Source of the DNA: Corythucha ciliata
Lineage: Eukaryota; Arthropoda; Insecta; Hemiptera; Tingidae
Direction of reading: 5' to 3'
Length of the DNA stretch: 64,000 bases
NCBI GenBank assembly: GCA_038030265.1
Contig: CM075937.1
Location: forward strand, 37,056,198 to 37,120,197
Position numbers and translations under genes: made by a program
Part shown: in pieces, positions 1 through 40,639 of the stretch
How the letters are laid out: every line of letters begins with the position of its first letter
Numbering within the stretch: the stretch's first letter is position 1
The notes under the pieces: model-generated
Databases searched by the model: none
What the model saw: the letters and a program-made list of their open reading frames with translations, nothing else
Told to the model about the DNA's origin: nothing

Positions 1-344
1 CGAGAACTGACTTTTTTAAAAAAAAATAAAATCCCTGATTTGCACTACTTTGAGCCGCATTTAAAGGCACATAAAATAGTTAAATTCTATCGAAAATGGC
101 TAATGGTAACAGAAAATAGTGTGCTTTTTTCGAATCCATCGACAAAAGTTGCAAAAATTCAAATTGAATGCGAGTTTCTCGCAGTTAGTTTAAAAAATGA
201 TGTAAGCCTTAAAAATCGTTTGAAAAATCATATCTCGAAGGGTTTTGATTTTCGGACTATGGTTTGTATGGTGATTTCGGTCGCAAATGAGGTCTACTTT
301 CACCCAAATTTTTTTGTCACACTTATCCCCTTCCACCCTGTATA
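1..344. repeat. Right arm of a palindromic CAGGGTG-type DNA element (cut by the window edge)
   Basis: It matches, same orientation, the right arm (38430-38770) of the large palindrome at 37279-38770 with scattered substitutions, and ends in the same CCACCCTGTATA terminus. Open frames here are by-products of the arm. Confidence 0.8.
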
Positions 345-364
345 TCTTTATGGCCGTTTTCTTG

Positions 365-1190
365 TTAGCACGATAACTCTCGTAGAAATTAATTTAGCGG
401 AACGCGCTTTATCTAAAAAATCAGTAGTCATAAGATCCCGGTCGGTATTGCATTTGGGCCAAATCGGTCAAGGTGGAGGGGGGGAAAATAGGGGTTGAAA
501 TGGTAAAAAAATCACTAAAAATCACCAGTTTATTCTAGAAGCATCATATTCGGTACGTATACTCCATGTTAGACTAGCCTTTGATTCCCATTTTAATTTT
601 TTGAAAAAGTCAAGGGGGAGGGGGTGGTGCCCCCGGGGTGGAAGTAAGTGTGTGGTCACGTTAGCACGATAACTTTCGTACAAATTAATTTAGCGGAACG
701 CGCTTTGGCAAAAAAATCAGTAGTCATAAGACCCCGGTCGGCATTGCATTTGGGCCAAATCGGTCATGGTGGGGGGGGGGCGAAATAGGGCTTGAAATGG
801 TAAAAAAATCACCAAAAATCACCAGTTGATTCTAGAAGCATGATATTCGGTACGTATACTCCATGTTAGACTAGCCTTTGATTCCAATTTTAATTTTTTG
901 AAAAAGTCGAGGGGGAGGGGGTGATGTCCTCGGGTGGAAGTAAGTGTGAGGCCATGTTAGCACGATAACTCTCGTAGAAATTAATTTAGCGGAACGCGCT
1001 TTGGCACAAAAATCAGTAGTCATAAGGCCCCGGTCGGTATTGCATTTGGGCCAAATCGGTCAAGGTGGAGGGGGGAAAATAGGGGTTGAAATGGTAAAAA
1101 AATCACTACAAATCACCAGTTGATTCCAGAAGCATTATATTCGGTATGATGATTCCATTTTGAAGTAGCCTTTGATTCCCATTAAGTTCA
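365..1190. repeat. Tandem repeat, about 296-bp unit, nearly three copies
   Basis: Units begin with TTAGCACGATAACT at 365, 661 and 957, so two full units of 296 bp and one truncated. They share a segment reading GTCATAAG..CCGGTCGG..TTGCATTTGGGCC and a G-rich run before each next unit. The first unit directly follows the CAGGGTG-element end. Confidence 0.85.
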
Positions 1191-2674
1191 GCTTAAACAA
1201 ACCCGGCAGCAAACAGTACGAGGGAGGGTCAAACATAAACGAAACAAATCATGGTCTCAACATTACTGCTTCTGGGACGGCTTAGGGTATCCGTATACAA
1301 AATGAAATGCACTCTTTCCAACCGCCAGCTGCCGGAGCGAAATTTTTTGTTTACTGTTTTTTTACATATTTGAAGTTTTGAACCTTTTGAACCAATAAAC
1401 ACTTTACAGAAGAATCTCAATGGGAAACTGAGGAGATACTAGGAGCAACTATAGGCGTTGAGTTGAGCCTATGTTTGAAATTGGAGATATTTCTATTCAT
1501 CCTACCGCGGATAAAGACCAAAACGGCGGACAGACTTTTTTATTATTACGGATTTGGATTCTATACGCATCTTGAAACGGAAATTGACATGATGTTAGTG
1601 AGGGGAAGAGGGAATAAACTCCTAGTTCCCCGCACTTTTCTTTTTTTTTTTTATTTATTCTGGGGAATACGGTGCAATAAATATAAGAATGTAAAACTCC
1701 GCTATGTTATGGTTAAAGATGTAAATTGGTTATTTACAAAAAATGAAAATAACCGGGTAATGTAAACCGACGACCGATGACCCAAAATCGCGGTTAATGA
1801 CGCCAATAACTAGGTAACAACAGCATTACCCGAAGCGCTCGGTTAATGGTGTGAATACGATCGTGACGAATTATTAAAAACTGAGTATTGACGTTAATAA
1901 CCATTAACGCTTAGTGGCCGGGTTGAAGGTAAATAACCGGGTGATGTTGATAACATGAACAAAAAATTCCTCAAAAAACGGGTTAATGTCGAGAATAGCC
2001 GACTTGGACGGTTAAACAAATGTCATTAAACGCATTTGCAACATTACCGTCACATACATATATATGCACCCATGCATGTATACATACATGTCGTTTACAG
2101 AAGCTCTAGTACAAATATTGTATGCACCTACTTTTAGTTCATCCTATCAATTAAATAGTAGAAATAATAAGGTATTGTTCGATAATTCGCAGCGTTTTTT
2201 TTTTGTTATCTTAAACGGCCGGTCTGTGACTCGTGACGTAGTTAAGTGGTTGTTACCCCTCCCAACCCTTCGCATCATGGCTGTTATCATGTCTTGCACC
2301 TTAATTATTGTCCATCCCATTCACTTAAGTCCGGTTGTTTGATTTGTGGGAAGCTATTGTGAAGGTCATGCGAATGCCGTTATTACGTCATCAGTCTATT
2401 TGCCTATTTCAAATGGGTCCGGCAACCATAGTTTTAAAAATTAAAAAAATATATATAGGGCCTGATTTTATTTGAACGGATCGTGTTTTCATGAGTTTTG
2501 GTACCCAGGCTATTACGACAGCATGATTTTGGAAAATGTGTTACTTCCTCAATTTTAGGCTTATAGGATAGCTTAACTCCGAAATTTGGCCTTTTTTGAA
2601 GGAGCCAAACCCGTTGTTTCTACTAGCGTTACAGCTCTTTGAAAGGGCAACCGTTCACATCATCTTTATGGCCC
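1191..2674. other. Intergenic stretch without a recognisable gene
   Basis: About 1745-2010 contains degenerate repeats of a short motif like AACCGGGTAATG and AACCGGTTAATG. 2050-2090 is rich in CATACATATATATG microsatellite. Otherwise I see only AT-rich unique DNA. Confidence 0.5.
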
Positions 2675-2905
2675 CGTAGTTGTTGTGAATTGAACCGATT
2701 TTGAACTTGGGATTTCTTGGTTTCGCCAGTTTGGTTTGACTTGAAGTGGGTATTCAAAAAGATAAGTGCCTACTACTTCGTACATTCTGTGTCAATGTTT
2801 TACAATTAATTTTAATGAGGTAGATAAAAGCTTGGTTGAAGAAATCACGTTCACTGAGTCATCACGGAACAGTTTTCGGTTTACCGCACAACATATTGAA
2901 CGGAC
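2675..2905. repeat. Dispersed repeat (copies at 43340-43575 and 50929-51165)
   Basis: About 230 bp shared at high identity with two downstream places, from GTAGTTG.TGAATTGAACCG to CGGTTTACCGCA. The two downstream copies belong to the duplicated block. No terminal repeats or coding potential seen. Confidence 0.75.
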
Positions 2906-3017
2906 TTATTATGTTGTGATATGGTTCATTGTGTCAGTCATTTATCACTTTATTGGGTAAATATTATACATATAAATGTTTTTCGCTTTGAAAGTGCTAT
3001 TGAGCAAATTAGATAAG

Positions 3018-3943
3018 TAGCCGTGGTACGACGGCAGCGGTTTTTTTTTTGCCGTCGCCACCGCGAGCCGAAATGGAGTGGCTAGCGATGTGCATCCCTA
3101 TACGCTTCTCTTCTTTCCTACTGCTCCTTCACAATTTTTTCTCGATTATTAGTACAATGTCGCCACAAAAGGAGGAAAACATTTTTGCGCCGTAGCTGGA
3201 AGTTGTGGATTCCCTGCAGGAGTGTGGATACTTTAGCAGAAGAGTGTGGGTTCATCAGAATAACGAGGCCAGAGATGAAAAGAGGCAGTTTGACAAATTT
3301 TTCGGGCACATTCCTCCTCCGAACACAACTTGTACATACTGAATGAAAAAAGACTAAGCTCCGTAATAAAATTTATCGGTAGCCAGAGCAAACAAAACAA
3401 TCACAGAAAATATAGATATGAATCCTCCGTGGCACCCGTCCCTTCTTGTATGGACATGCAGGCAATGTTCTTTGAAGCGGTGCCGCGCCGCTCCGTTTGA
3501 ACACTCATGTATAGTTCTATGTGTTTTCCTTCAAAGCGGCACCGCTGCCGCTTGCCCATACAAGGGGGGACGGGTGCCACGGAGGATTCAGATCTATATT
3601 TTCTGCAATTGTTTTGTTTGCACTGGCTACCGATAAATTTTATTACGGAGCTTTGTCTTTTTTCGGTCAGTATGTACAAGTTGTGTACGGAGCTGGACTG
3701 TGCAAAAAAAATTTGTCAAACTGTCTTTTCATCTCTGGCCTCATTTTACTGATGAACCCACACTCTTCTGCACACTGTTTTCCTCCTTTTGTCGCGACAT
3801 TGACTAATAATCGAGAAAAAAATTTGAAGGAGCAGTAGGAAAGATGATAAGCGTAGGGAATTAGGGATGCACATCGCTATCCACTCCATTTCGGCTCGAG
3901 GCGGCGACGGCAAAAAAACCGCTGCCGTCTTACCACGCGGTAG
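3018..3943. mobile_element. Large palindromic (foldback-type) element, ~0.93 kb
   Basis: The left half from 3018 (TAGCCGTGGTACGACGGCAG) is the reverse complement of the right half ending near 3943 (CTGCCGTCTTACCACGCGGTA). The arms are about 400 bp and meet around 3480-3540 in GC-rich sequence. Several overlapping frames on both strands come from the arms. No transposase seen. Confidence 0.75.
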
Positions 3944-4049
3944 AACCTCCTTGTTTGAACAGCCCAAATCGCGGCTTATGAACAGAAAGGCGGCGGCGGT
4001 TTTACCGTCGCCGCCCAATCGCGCGGCGAAACCGCCTCGTTTGAATATC

Positions 4050-5035
4050 GCCTAAGGGCCCAAACACACTTGCGTTTTTTAAACGCGGCGATTAAAAAAA
4101 CGCGCCCGCGTGACTCGCCGCCACCAAAACCGTCTCAACACATTTGCGTTCAAAGTATCGCGTGTCCAGTCTCCTGTAGTGAAATGGGTCTCGTCAAGAC
4201 AGCTTGTATCCCACATTTTGTCTTTCAAATTTCTATAATCTTCATCTTTTTTATTGAAGAGAGCAGGTCTTCTCTCGATTTCTGCGGTATTTCAATAACG
4301 ACATTTCGCGTTGTAACGTCTTCGCCCGACCCAGACATTATGTTAAAACCACGTGTTGAACACGCTCACAAAAGAATGACAAGAAAGATAAGCTCAGAGC
4401 CCAGCGTTCAAAACACAACAGAAGAACGATTCAAAAGGATTGAACGAGAAGATGCTGGGGGTTGCCGACCAAGCAACTGAAACAATTTTATTACGGGCCA
4501 AAATGAAAAGTCTGCTAAAAACGCGCCTAGACGAACGCAAGTGTGTGCAAAGTCATTCATTTCTTGATGCCCTAAGGGTCCCAACACACTTGCGTTTTTT
4601 AAACGCGGCGATTAAAAAAACGCGCCCGCGTGAAAAATGCAACACATAGAATTGTATGAGAACGAACACACCAGCGTCTAAAAAGATGCCGCGTTAAAAA
4701 AACGCAACTTGTTCTTTTTTCGACGCGGGGCGTTTAACGCGTTCAAATTGAACTCAAACACAAAGAAATGAATGACTTTGCACACACTTGCGTTCGTCTA
4801 TGCGCGTTTTTAGCAGACTTTTCATTTTGGCCCGTAATAAAATTGTTTCGGTTGCTTGGTCGGCAACCCCCAGCATCTTCTCGTTCAATCCTTTTGAATC
4901 GTTCTTCTGTTGTGTTTTGAACGCTGGGCTCTGAGCTTATCTTTCTTGTCATTCTTTTGTGAGCGTGTTCAACACGTGGTTTAAACATAATGTCTGGGTC
5001 GGGCGAAGACGTTACAACGCGAAATGTTCCTTTCC
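4050..5035. mobile_element. Inverted-repeat DNA element with decayed coding sequence
   Basis: Arms about 4302-4575 and 4756-5030 are reverse complements. A 60-bp segment (GGGCCCAAACACACTTGCG, then a TTTTTTAAACGCGG hairpin) occurs in direct orientation at 4053 and again at 4571. Each arm carries an open peptide with KRIEREDAGG or NEKMLGVADQATE depending on frame, presumably a decayed transposon protein. The superfamily is not clear. Confidence 0.6.
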
Positions 5036-5203
5036 GTTGCAATGAAGCAACTGGATGATGATGTTCCTCAAATAGTCCGTCAATTTCCTGAATTTTGGCC
5101 ATAAGAATCCCTGACATTGTCTGGAACACTCATCGAAATCGGAAGACCCACGCCGCGAAATAGACTAACCTAACCTTTATTTCGGTTATTGAGTAAAACG
5201 AGT

Positions 5204-5302
5204 TACCCAGAACGCGTTATGGCGCCCCTTTATGGGCCCAGCGGGCGAATAAAATTACCCACGACGTGAGTATTTCGCACTGCCCATAACGCGTTGAGGG
5301 TA
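5204..5302. repeat. Short inverted repeat (MITE-like)
   Basis: ACCCAGAACGCGTTATGGC at the left and GCCCATAACGCGTTGAGGGT at the right form an imperfect inverted repeat with a GGGCCC-containing middle. Confidence 0.5.
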
Positions 5303-6911
5303 AATTTTTCGGGCAATGGGCGAATTCGGCCATTGCGAATAACATTTACAAGGCACTTTGCAGGGCAGAAACACTTGGGGAGTTGGGACTCAATGTGTGA
5401 GTGTAGCGGTCTGCAGGACGAGACATGTCCTTGCGAATGCGTTAGGCTCATGCAAATATTGCGATGTCCGAGTGCTGGAGTTTCTAAGGTGGGAAGATAA
5501 GGAGGCGTGCTATTTCATCCGAGTCCGGATCATCAGTGGCGAGGATTCTTTGTCACCCACTTCTCTTTCCTACTTACCTATAGGGGTTTCCTATTCGCTC
5601 GCCGCTTCGTTTCATCCTGCGTTCTGGCTGTGGCTATCGTCAGTCCAGGAGCGTTAGTCTTTCACTTGGGGCACACCTAAGCAACGGTCAAATTATGTTT
5701 GGGACGAGTGCAAGGAACTTATTATTTTTTTCTATTTATTTTAGTTTGAACAATCCGTAAAATATATTTTTTTTTCAAAACTTGGGTACAAAATTTGTTT
5801 ATTCACCCTTTTTGGCCCCATTGAATCCGCGAGGGGGGCAAATGCACCCTCTAGCCCCCCGCTAGATTCGGCCTTGACTATATACCATGACCTCATCAAA
5901 TTCTTGCTCCTCGTTATGTCATTAGTTGCTGACAAAGTCGAGAGTGCTAACAATTGTGGTGATGAGCACTTATAGGCATGAGTTTCCGTGCGATCTTTCT
6001 AAAATTAAGAAACTTGCGGAAAACACTAGTTGTTTTTCGAGAAACTCAATACACGCGTCACGCCACCGGCGCCGACCCCAAATTGTATGTCCTATGCCAC
6101 TAATCTGATTTTGATGAAATTCTTCGACTCATTATCAATTTTGGCGTCAGAGATCCAACTGTAGCATTTGTAGACGAAAATGTTTGACCAAATTATTCCT
6201 CCACAGTGTAATTTTTCCAAAGAAAATAAAACTGAAATAAAAAAACCTGCCCATCAAGTAATGGGGTTTTTACTTCGAGGAGTGTTTTGGGTATAAAAGA
6301 ATGTTGTGATGGAATATTTCTGATTTAGAGACTTCAAAGTTATCTTTCCAAAGCAAATTCATATTGACTTCAAGCCGCTTAAAGGGGTCACGAAATGTAC
6401 AAAGCAATTGCGTTGAATAACTAAACATAAACAACTATTGTATCTATATAGAAGCTGATTCACCGAATCGTCGTGGAGCTAAACAGCGTTAATTCTCAGA
6501 ATTCCTTGAACTGACAAAAGCTCTCAATTTGCATGGTCATTATTTTAAAAAAAATGTTTTGGGATGGAATACAGTGACAGTTTTAAGTTGGCGCGATTTG
6601 AAAATAGTTCGTACTGTTCGTGTAAGTTTTTTTTTACATAACCCCTGCTACTTCCACCGATCATTTTTCCAGCCGGAAAATGAAGTGCGTTGGAGGGGGA
6701 CACGCTCGCGTATCTCTTTCGAGGGGAGTAGAGGGAATGGGGAAGGGAAATCTAACGTTGGAAGAATCTAACATTCAAAGGTCGCAACCAGTTTTCGGTT
6801 TGATTCGCTTTTGAGAAGTGTGTCCCAACATAACGAAAGGTTTGGGTGCGCGTATTTTCGGCAATTTTTTTGTTTTTTTGTTTACCACCTTTCCGTCGTC
6901 TCGTGTTCGCA
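5303..6911. other. Intergenic DNA and presumed 5' flank of the SPCA gene
   Basis: No coding sequence or repeat family recognised. The last 100 bases before the ATG are T-rich with a CTTTCCGTCGTCTCGTG segment, which may be 5' UTR. I see no clear TATA box, and the transcription start cannot be placed from sequence. Confidence 0.4.
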
Positions 6912-34657
<27,746 letters not shown>

Positions 34658-36576
34658 CAGGCAAAAACGCCCAGGGGCAAAAGCAGAGTAGATTGAAACG
34701 AGTGACGCAAAATATGTTTAATTTTGTTAAATACGTTGTTGGAAAAGGAGAGGGGGGAATTAAGACACATCCGAACTTGGATGACTGGACTGTATTTCGA
34801 ATGTTGAACGGAAGATAATTTTTTTTTATCATTTTATTTCTTCATTTTTGATCGTTTTACAAATCATTTTTTAAACATTCCGTTTTTATTTATTTGTACG
34901 CTATTTTTATTATAAATACAATTTTTAAGTTTTCTTATGCTTTCATTTTCCTTTTTTTCTTTCCGTTTGCGTTCTATGAGTGAGTGCATGTGATATGCGT
35001 TGTTGTTGGTGGTGGTGGGGGTGGTGGTTGTGGGGGGGGGGGTATCTGCGCGATTTTAATTTTGTCTACTCTAACCCTGGGATGCGCCTAACTCAAAAAC
35101 TTGGTGTTAGCGCCTAGATCGGTGGAATGATCACTTTTCAGAAATGATTTCCTAATTTCCACCGATAAAAGGACACTTAAAATAACCTTAAAAAAAAGTG
35201 CTGAAAATCACTACAAAGAAAATTATTGTACTAATGATACTGTTTATAAAAATTGTTATTTGTGACACACTTCTTTATGCACAGCGATCTATTGCGGTTT
35301 CTATTTCGAAGAAGACCCTCGTTTGAATAGCACTTTTCATTTTCTCCAATTTATAATTGTCGACGTTTGAAAGAAAAACTGTTATTGACGCTAAATTTTA
35401 TTTATTTTTCAAATAAAGCTGTACAATAAATTATATTCTATAAACGTGTGTTTCCATTTGAAGTTTATGGCAAGAGTTTTTGTCAGACAGAAAATTAACT
35501 TAATGTTACTCCTTTGTTTTTTCTTTAGTTATGGTTTATGCCGTAGTTGAAGTTTCTACCTGACACAAACTTCTTCAGTAAGCCACTTATGAAAACGTAC
35601 GTGGGCTCGTTCGCTCGGTTACAATTTTCGTGTGTGTTGATGTGTGATCGCAGTGCACGATCAAGATACTCAACTAACCCCGGCGTAACTACGCAGGCGA
35701 GTAGTTGGAATTTCACACTATGTGACTGTCGCTACAGCAATCCTACCGACTGTAGTGACTGCCAAGGAGTTTTCCGACATTGTGAAAACTGTCACCGTGC
35801 GAAAGAGCGTTAATGTAACTTCATTTTATCTTGCACTGTGATAAAACCAAATAAGTTCTCGAACATAATATTTGGAAAAAAATGTGTGCTGTACGTAGAT
35901 ATGCTTTGATGCAACTAAATTTTCGTTGGAGTGTATTTTTTCTCTCCCGTCGTTTTTAACATGTGAATATGATCAACTAAAGATTAGTCAATTAGTTGTT
36001 AGATTTTTTTTCAAAGACCAAACTTTCTATACATAAAATAGCCTTCTTTACGTTTAAGAAAACACCAATATTTTAAGTTTTAAAAAAGATCGTGAGATTT
36101 TTTGAAAAGCCTAACGTCTTTTAGCTGATGAGTTAATAAAAAAATATTCCTAGATCCTAAAATCATTTGGATAGCTTCTCTGTGAAGATCGTAGATGCAC
36201 CATTACGCCACACGTGTGTCGTTTCGAAAACTACAAGCGACCGACCCCAGGGAACTAACTATACATACGTCTCAAAAAGACAATTTTTTGCCTAGCCCGG
36301 TGCCGAGAACCTTTTGATACGCAAACAAATTAAATGAAACCGAACGTTTCCATGGTGTGAACCGATGGATTTTGTGGTTGGATCTTTTCCGGGATTGAAG
36401 TTTTTTTGTGGTGCGAGTTTTTTGGGGTTGGGGACAGGGTTTGCCAGTCCCGGCCTTAACGTATTTATCGCCCCCAGACAAGCCTTTCAATCCCCCCCAC
36501 CACTGATTAAACCCTCTAATTAGCGATTTTTCTTTATTTCAGCCGTGAATCAGTTTTTTCTCGTTTTAGCCGCTCA
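34658..36576. other. SPCA 3' UTR and downstream flank
   Basis: 34658-35440 is AT-rich 3' UTR with a GTGGTGGTGG/G-run at 35005-35041. After the poly(A) signals I see no gene. Frames at 35525-35813 overlap on both strands and match nothing I recognise. Confidence 0.45.
35412..35430 (+). promoter_or_regulatory. Candidate poly(A) signals of the SPCA gene
   Basis: Two AATAAA hexamers (35412-35417 and 35425-35430) are followed by a T/GT-rich stretch. They lie about 760 bases after the stop codon and are the first canonical hexamers I find there. The 3' UTR would be about 0.8 kb. Transcript data would settle it. Confidence 0.5.
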
Positions 36577-36682
36577 GGGGCGTTGGTACAGGTACGGGGG
36601 GGATTTGGGGGATAGATCCCCCCCCCCCCCAGAGCTACAAGTATACGAACGAAGGGGCACTATCGTACCAACGAAGAGCCCC
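36577..36682. mobile_element. Small MITE-like inverted repeat
   Basis: GGGGCGTTGGTAC at the left and GTACCAACGAAGAGCCCC at the right; G- and C-runs lie inside. Confidence 0.55.
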
Positions 36683-37278
36683 ATATAAAATCTCCAAAAA
36701 TGAGCGTTTCGCGTAGAATTTAGGTTTAGCAGATTTTCTGGACTTGAAACAACCCGAGAAGGTCCGAGTACGTCCAGCTGTTTCCTTGGAATCAGACCCC
36801 ACGCAGTAGCGTACCGTGGTAAGGGTGGTGGTAGGGGTTCTTTCCGGACCCTCTATCAGACGGGGCCCCCGAAAAGCTTAAATACAGAAAATTACTATTT
36901 TTAGGTTATCCATGGATGTAGGTATGTGAATGGGTCGTACGGTTGGACAGCGATTTGGCTCCTTTCTACGAATTTCAGTCTATCCGACATGGAGAGAATA
37001 ACGTTGCAAGTGATATCAGCAAAGAGCGTGCAAGCTGAATATTCGATTGAGCCCCCGAAAGCGCTAGTTTTATAGTAGCTATAACCAGTTACATCAGCTG
37101 CTATCTGCTAAAAAGCGATGATTCGTGGTCTCGCGATGCAACTTCCACACTAAAATTAAGAAAAAATCGCTGATTCGCGGTGCATAGAGCCCATTCTACG
37201 AATAAATTATGGAAATCAACGCAAAAGTGTAGTATTTGGGCCAACCCCGCGGTTAAATTTTAGAAAACACGCTATACA
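36683..37278. other. Intergenic stretch with no clear element
   Basis: Only traces of AAAAATCGCTGATTCGCGG satellite at 37110-37270. Confidence 0.35.
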
Positions 37279-38770
37279 TACAGGGTGGAAGGGGATAAGT
37301 GTGACAAAAATTTTTGGGTGATAGTAGGCCTCATTTGCGACCGAAATACCATATACACCATGGTCCGAAAATCAAAACCCTTCGAGATATGATTTTTCGA
37401 ACGATTTTTAAGGCTTACATAATTTTTTTAAACTAACGGCGAGAAAATCGCATTTTATTTGACTTTTTGCAACTTTTGGTGATGGATTCGGAAAGAGTAC
37501 ACTATGTTCTGTCAGGATTTGCCATTTTCGATCGACGTTAACTATTTTATGTGCCCTTAAATGGGGCTCAAAGTCGTGCAAATCGGGGAATTAATTTTTT
37601 TCAAAAAATGTCAGTTCCCGTTTGTCCACACTAAATCTGAGTGAACGGACAACCCGTGATTCAGAAAAACATCTTCAAAGTGTCCTTTACAAAAATAGTC
37701 ATAAGCGTTTTCTTAGTTGTTTGGAAATTTTTCGTCAGAAATGACGATTTCTTAGAAAAAATAATGATTTTTCTCTTCAAAATCGCTTGTTATGACTCGA
37801 AAAAATTGAACAAGTTTTGTGATTTTAACGCGATAAAAAGCACTAATACCTAATCCAAAGCTATACGTTGAATCAAACTGATTATGCCCGTCTACCAAAG
37901 TAACAAAAAATGTCGCTCCGGCCGCTGGCTGTCGGGTTAAGTGCATTACACTACTACAAGTTTCGACGTTTTTAGTTATTTAGCTATTATTCGCAATTAA
38001 TTAACATTTCACGTTGTTACTCTACATTTTTATAGCCATTCTTGCTGAATAATCGCAAATTTAGTTGAATTAACGAAATTCGTATTTCGTGAAATGTACT
38101 CTATCCGACAGTCCGACACCCCAGCTGCCGGAGCGACATTTTTCATTACTTTGGTAGGCGGGCATAAGCAGTTTGATTCAACGTATAGCTTTGGATTAGG
38201 TTTTATGCTTTTTATCACGTTAAAATCACAAAACTTGTTCAAATTTTTCAGGTCAAAACAAGCGATTTTGAAGAGAAAAATCATTATTTTTTCTAAGAAA
38301 TCGTCATTTCTGACGAAAAATCTCCAAACAACTAAGAAAACGCTTGTGACTATTTTTGTAAAGGACACTTTGAAGATGTTTTTCTGAATCACGGGTTGTC
38401 CGTTCACTCAGATTTAGTGTGGAAAAACGGGGGCTGACTTTTGTTGAAAAAAATTAATTCCCCGATTTGCACGACTTTGAGCCGCATTCAAGGGCACACA
38501 AAATAGTTAACTTCTATCGAAAGTGGCTAATCCTGACAGAACATAGTGTGCTCTTTCCGAATCCATCACCAAAAGTTGCAAAAATTCAAATTAAATGCGA
38601 GTTTCTCGCCGTTAGTAAAAAAAAATGATGTAAGCCTTAAAAATCGTTAGAAAAATCATATCTCGAAGGGTATTGATTTTCGGACCATGGTGTATATGGT
38701 AATTTCGGTCGCAAATGAGGCCTACTATCACCCAAAAATTTTTGTCACACTTATCCCCTTCCACCCTGTA
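37279..38770. mobile_element. 1.5-kb near-perfect palindromic CAGGGTG element, no transposase
   Basis: It starts TACAGGGTGGAAGGGGATAA and ends with its inverse, with TA at both outer edges. Arms are about 660-690 bp, meeting in a ~170-bp spacer near 37940-38110. Frames 37641-37853 (plus) and 38030-38407 (minus) encode the same peptide because they are the two arms, so neither is evidence for a gene. A TA target and a CAGGG terminus suit the Tc1/mariner group. Confidence 0.85.
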
Positions 38771-38789
38771 TATTGACAAAAAAAAAAGG

Positions 38790-40270
38790 TACGTTTTCAG
38801 GTTAAATTGGATAAAAATTGCAAATTCACAACTGAAATGGCGTAAAATCGCCCATTCGCGTATGAAAAAGGGAATAGGATGCTGAATAGCCGCAAAAATT
38901 AGCATAAAACGCTATTTCACAGATGAAATTGGGTAAAATCGTTAATTTGCAATTTGCAGATATAAAGTTGTGGGAAAACGTTAATTTGCGGATACAAAAT
39001 GAAGAAAATCACTAACTCGCGGCAAAAATTGAAAAAAATCACCAATTAGCGCAGCTGAAATTCAGAAAAACGTTAATTTTCAGTTGAAATTGGGGAAAAA
39101 TACTAATTCTCATTTAAACATGGAAAAAATTGCTGATTTGCAGCTTAAATTGAGTCAAACGCCAATTCTTGGCAAAAATGGACAAAACTCGGTAGGTAAT
39201 GCACAGGTTGGAAACTCTTTAACGCTTCTAACATTTAGAAAAAACGAAAATTCGCTGCTAAAATTGAGAAACATCACTAATTCTCGAATTAAGTGTCGTG
39301 AATTTTATAATTTAAAAAATGATGATTTTTGACAGAAATGGATGGGTAGAAGTAAATTTTTTGGTTTGAAAAAAAAAATTACATTTATACTTGAAATTCG
39401 CATTTTCTGAAGGACTTTTTAGTGGCTAAAATTCAGAAAAATGGCAAATTCATGCATGGCGATAGTATAATGTTAAAAAACGCGCTAATTATCACAGCTA
39501 GAACTGAAATGAAGCAATAATCTATACCTATTAAAGTTTTATAAAATTGCTAATGCGGTGGAAAAACGTGAAAAACCGGTAATTTGCGGGTAATATTTAG
39601 AAAATAAAGTAATCATCCTGGTCAAAATTTAGAGAAAGGTTAATTTTAAGCCTAAAAATTGAGAAAATTGCTAATTCGCGGCTAAAAATGGAAAAAATCT
39701 CCAATTTACAGTTAAAATTGCGCCAAACGCCATTTTGTGATTGAAATAGAGAAAATTCGCTAATTCACAGGTTTGAAACGCTAAGACGCGTCGCCGCTGT
39801 AATTTTAAAAAAGCGCTAATTTGCGGTTGAATTGAGGAAAATGCTAATTTGCTCCAAAAACTGAATATACGCCGATTTGCGGATTCTGAAGGCAACTTTT
39901 CAGGCTGAAATTGAAAAAAAAAAACGCCAATTTATGGCAATAGGCGAAGAAAACGCTAATTCGCGAGTAAACTGAGAAACATCGCTCATGCATTGCGTAT
40001 GGTAAACCAAAAAAATCCTAATTCGTGAAAACACTTAAAAAAAACGTTAATTTCCAGCTAAAACTGAGAAATCCTTCCAGCTAATCCCCTGAAAAAAATT
40101 CAAGAAGTCGGTAATACGCTGCTAAAATTGAGGAAAACGCCAAAACTCGTGGATAATAAAGAAACATCGCTCACGGGATAAAAAACGATACTTTGCTGCT
40201 AAAGTTGAGAAAATGCGCAAATTCATGGCTATGGGAGTGGGTGGGGCAAAACCGCTAATCTGCGGCTGAA
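38790..40270. repeat. Degenerate satellite, CGCTAATTCGCGG type, ~30-bp period
   Basis: About 45 units near CGCTAATTCGCGGCTAAAAT then TGAGAAAAA. The same family lies at 30.0-30.5 kb and 41.45-41.75 kb, and reversed at 24.9 kb. Confidence 0.8.
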
Positions 40271-40639
40271 ATGTGCCTCTGACTTAGGTTAAACAATTTT
40301 GTATCGGACCGGAAGACCCAGCGGCGCTTAGTTTCTGGTCCACGAGATCCAAACGACGCTACGCTAGACGTATATGAACCAGTGAATGATTTTTTTTTTT
40401 AGGCAGAATCAACTTTTTCATCGGATTTTTTTGCCTCAATAGGAGGGTGACCTCAACGGGACCTCACAATGACCCAAAAGGGATATTCACGTTGTCCAGC
40501 GGGAAGGAGTACTATTAGGACTCACCCAAATCTTGGTCACTAAAGCTTGTATTTTTACCCAACTTTTCGCGGTCAATTTTAGCAGAAACTTTCTACATAA
40601 CCTTCTGGAAATGGCACATGTTTTTCTAGCCCACAGAGT

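Noticed and set aside
40..498. 152-codon open frame at the window start
   Set aside because: It runs through a transposon arm and into the 296-bp tandem repeat; the homologous arm at 38.4-38.8 kb does not keep the frame.
35525..35813. Small gene downstream of the SPCA gene
   Set aside because: Frames are open on both strands, the Cys-rich end has no recognisable domain, and no promoter or splice evidence was found.
37641..38407. Two similar frames (70 and 125 codons) on opposite strands
   Set aside because: They are the two arms of one palindrome, so their similarity is not independent evidence of a protein.
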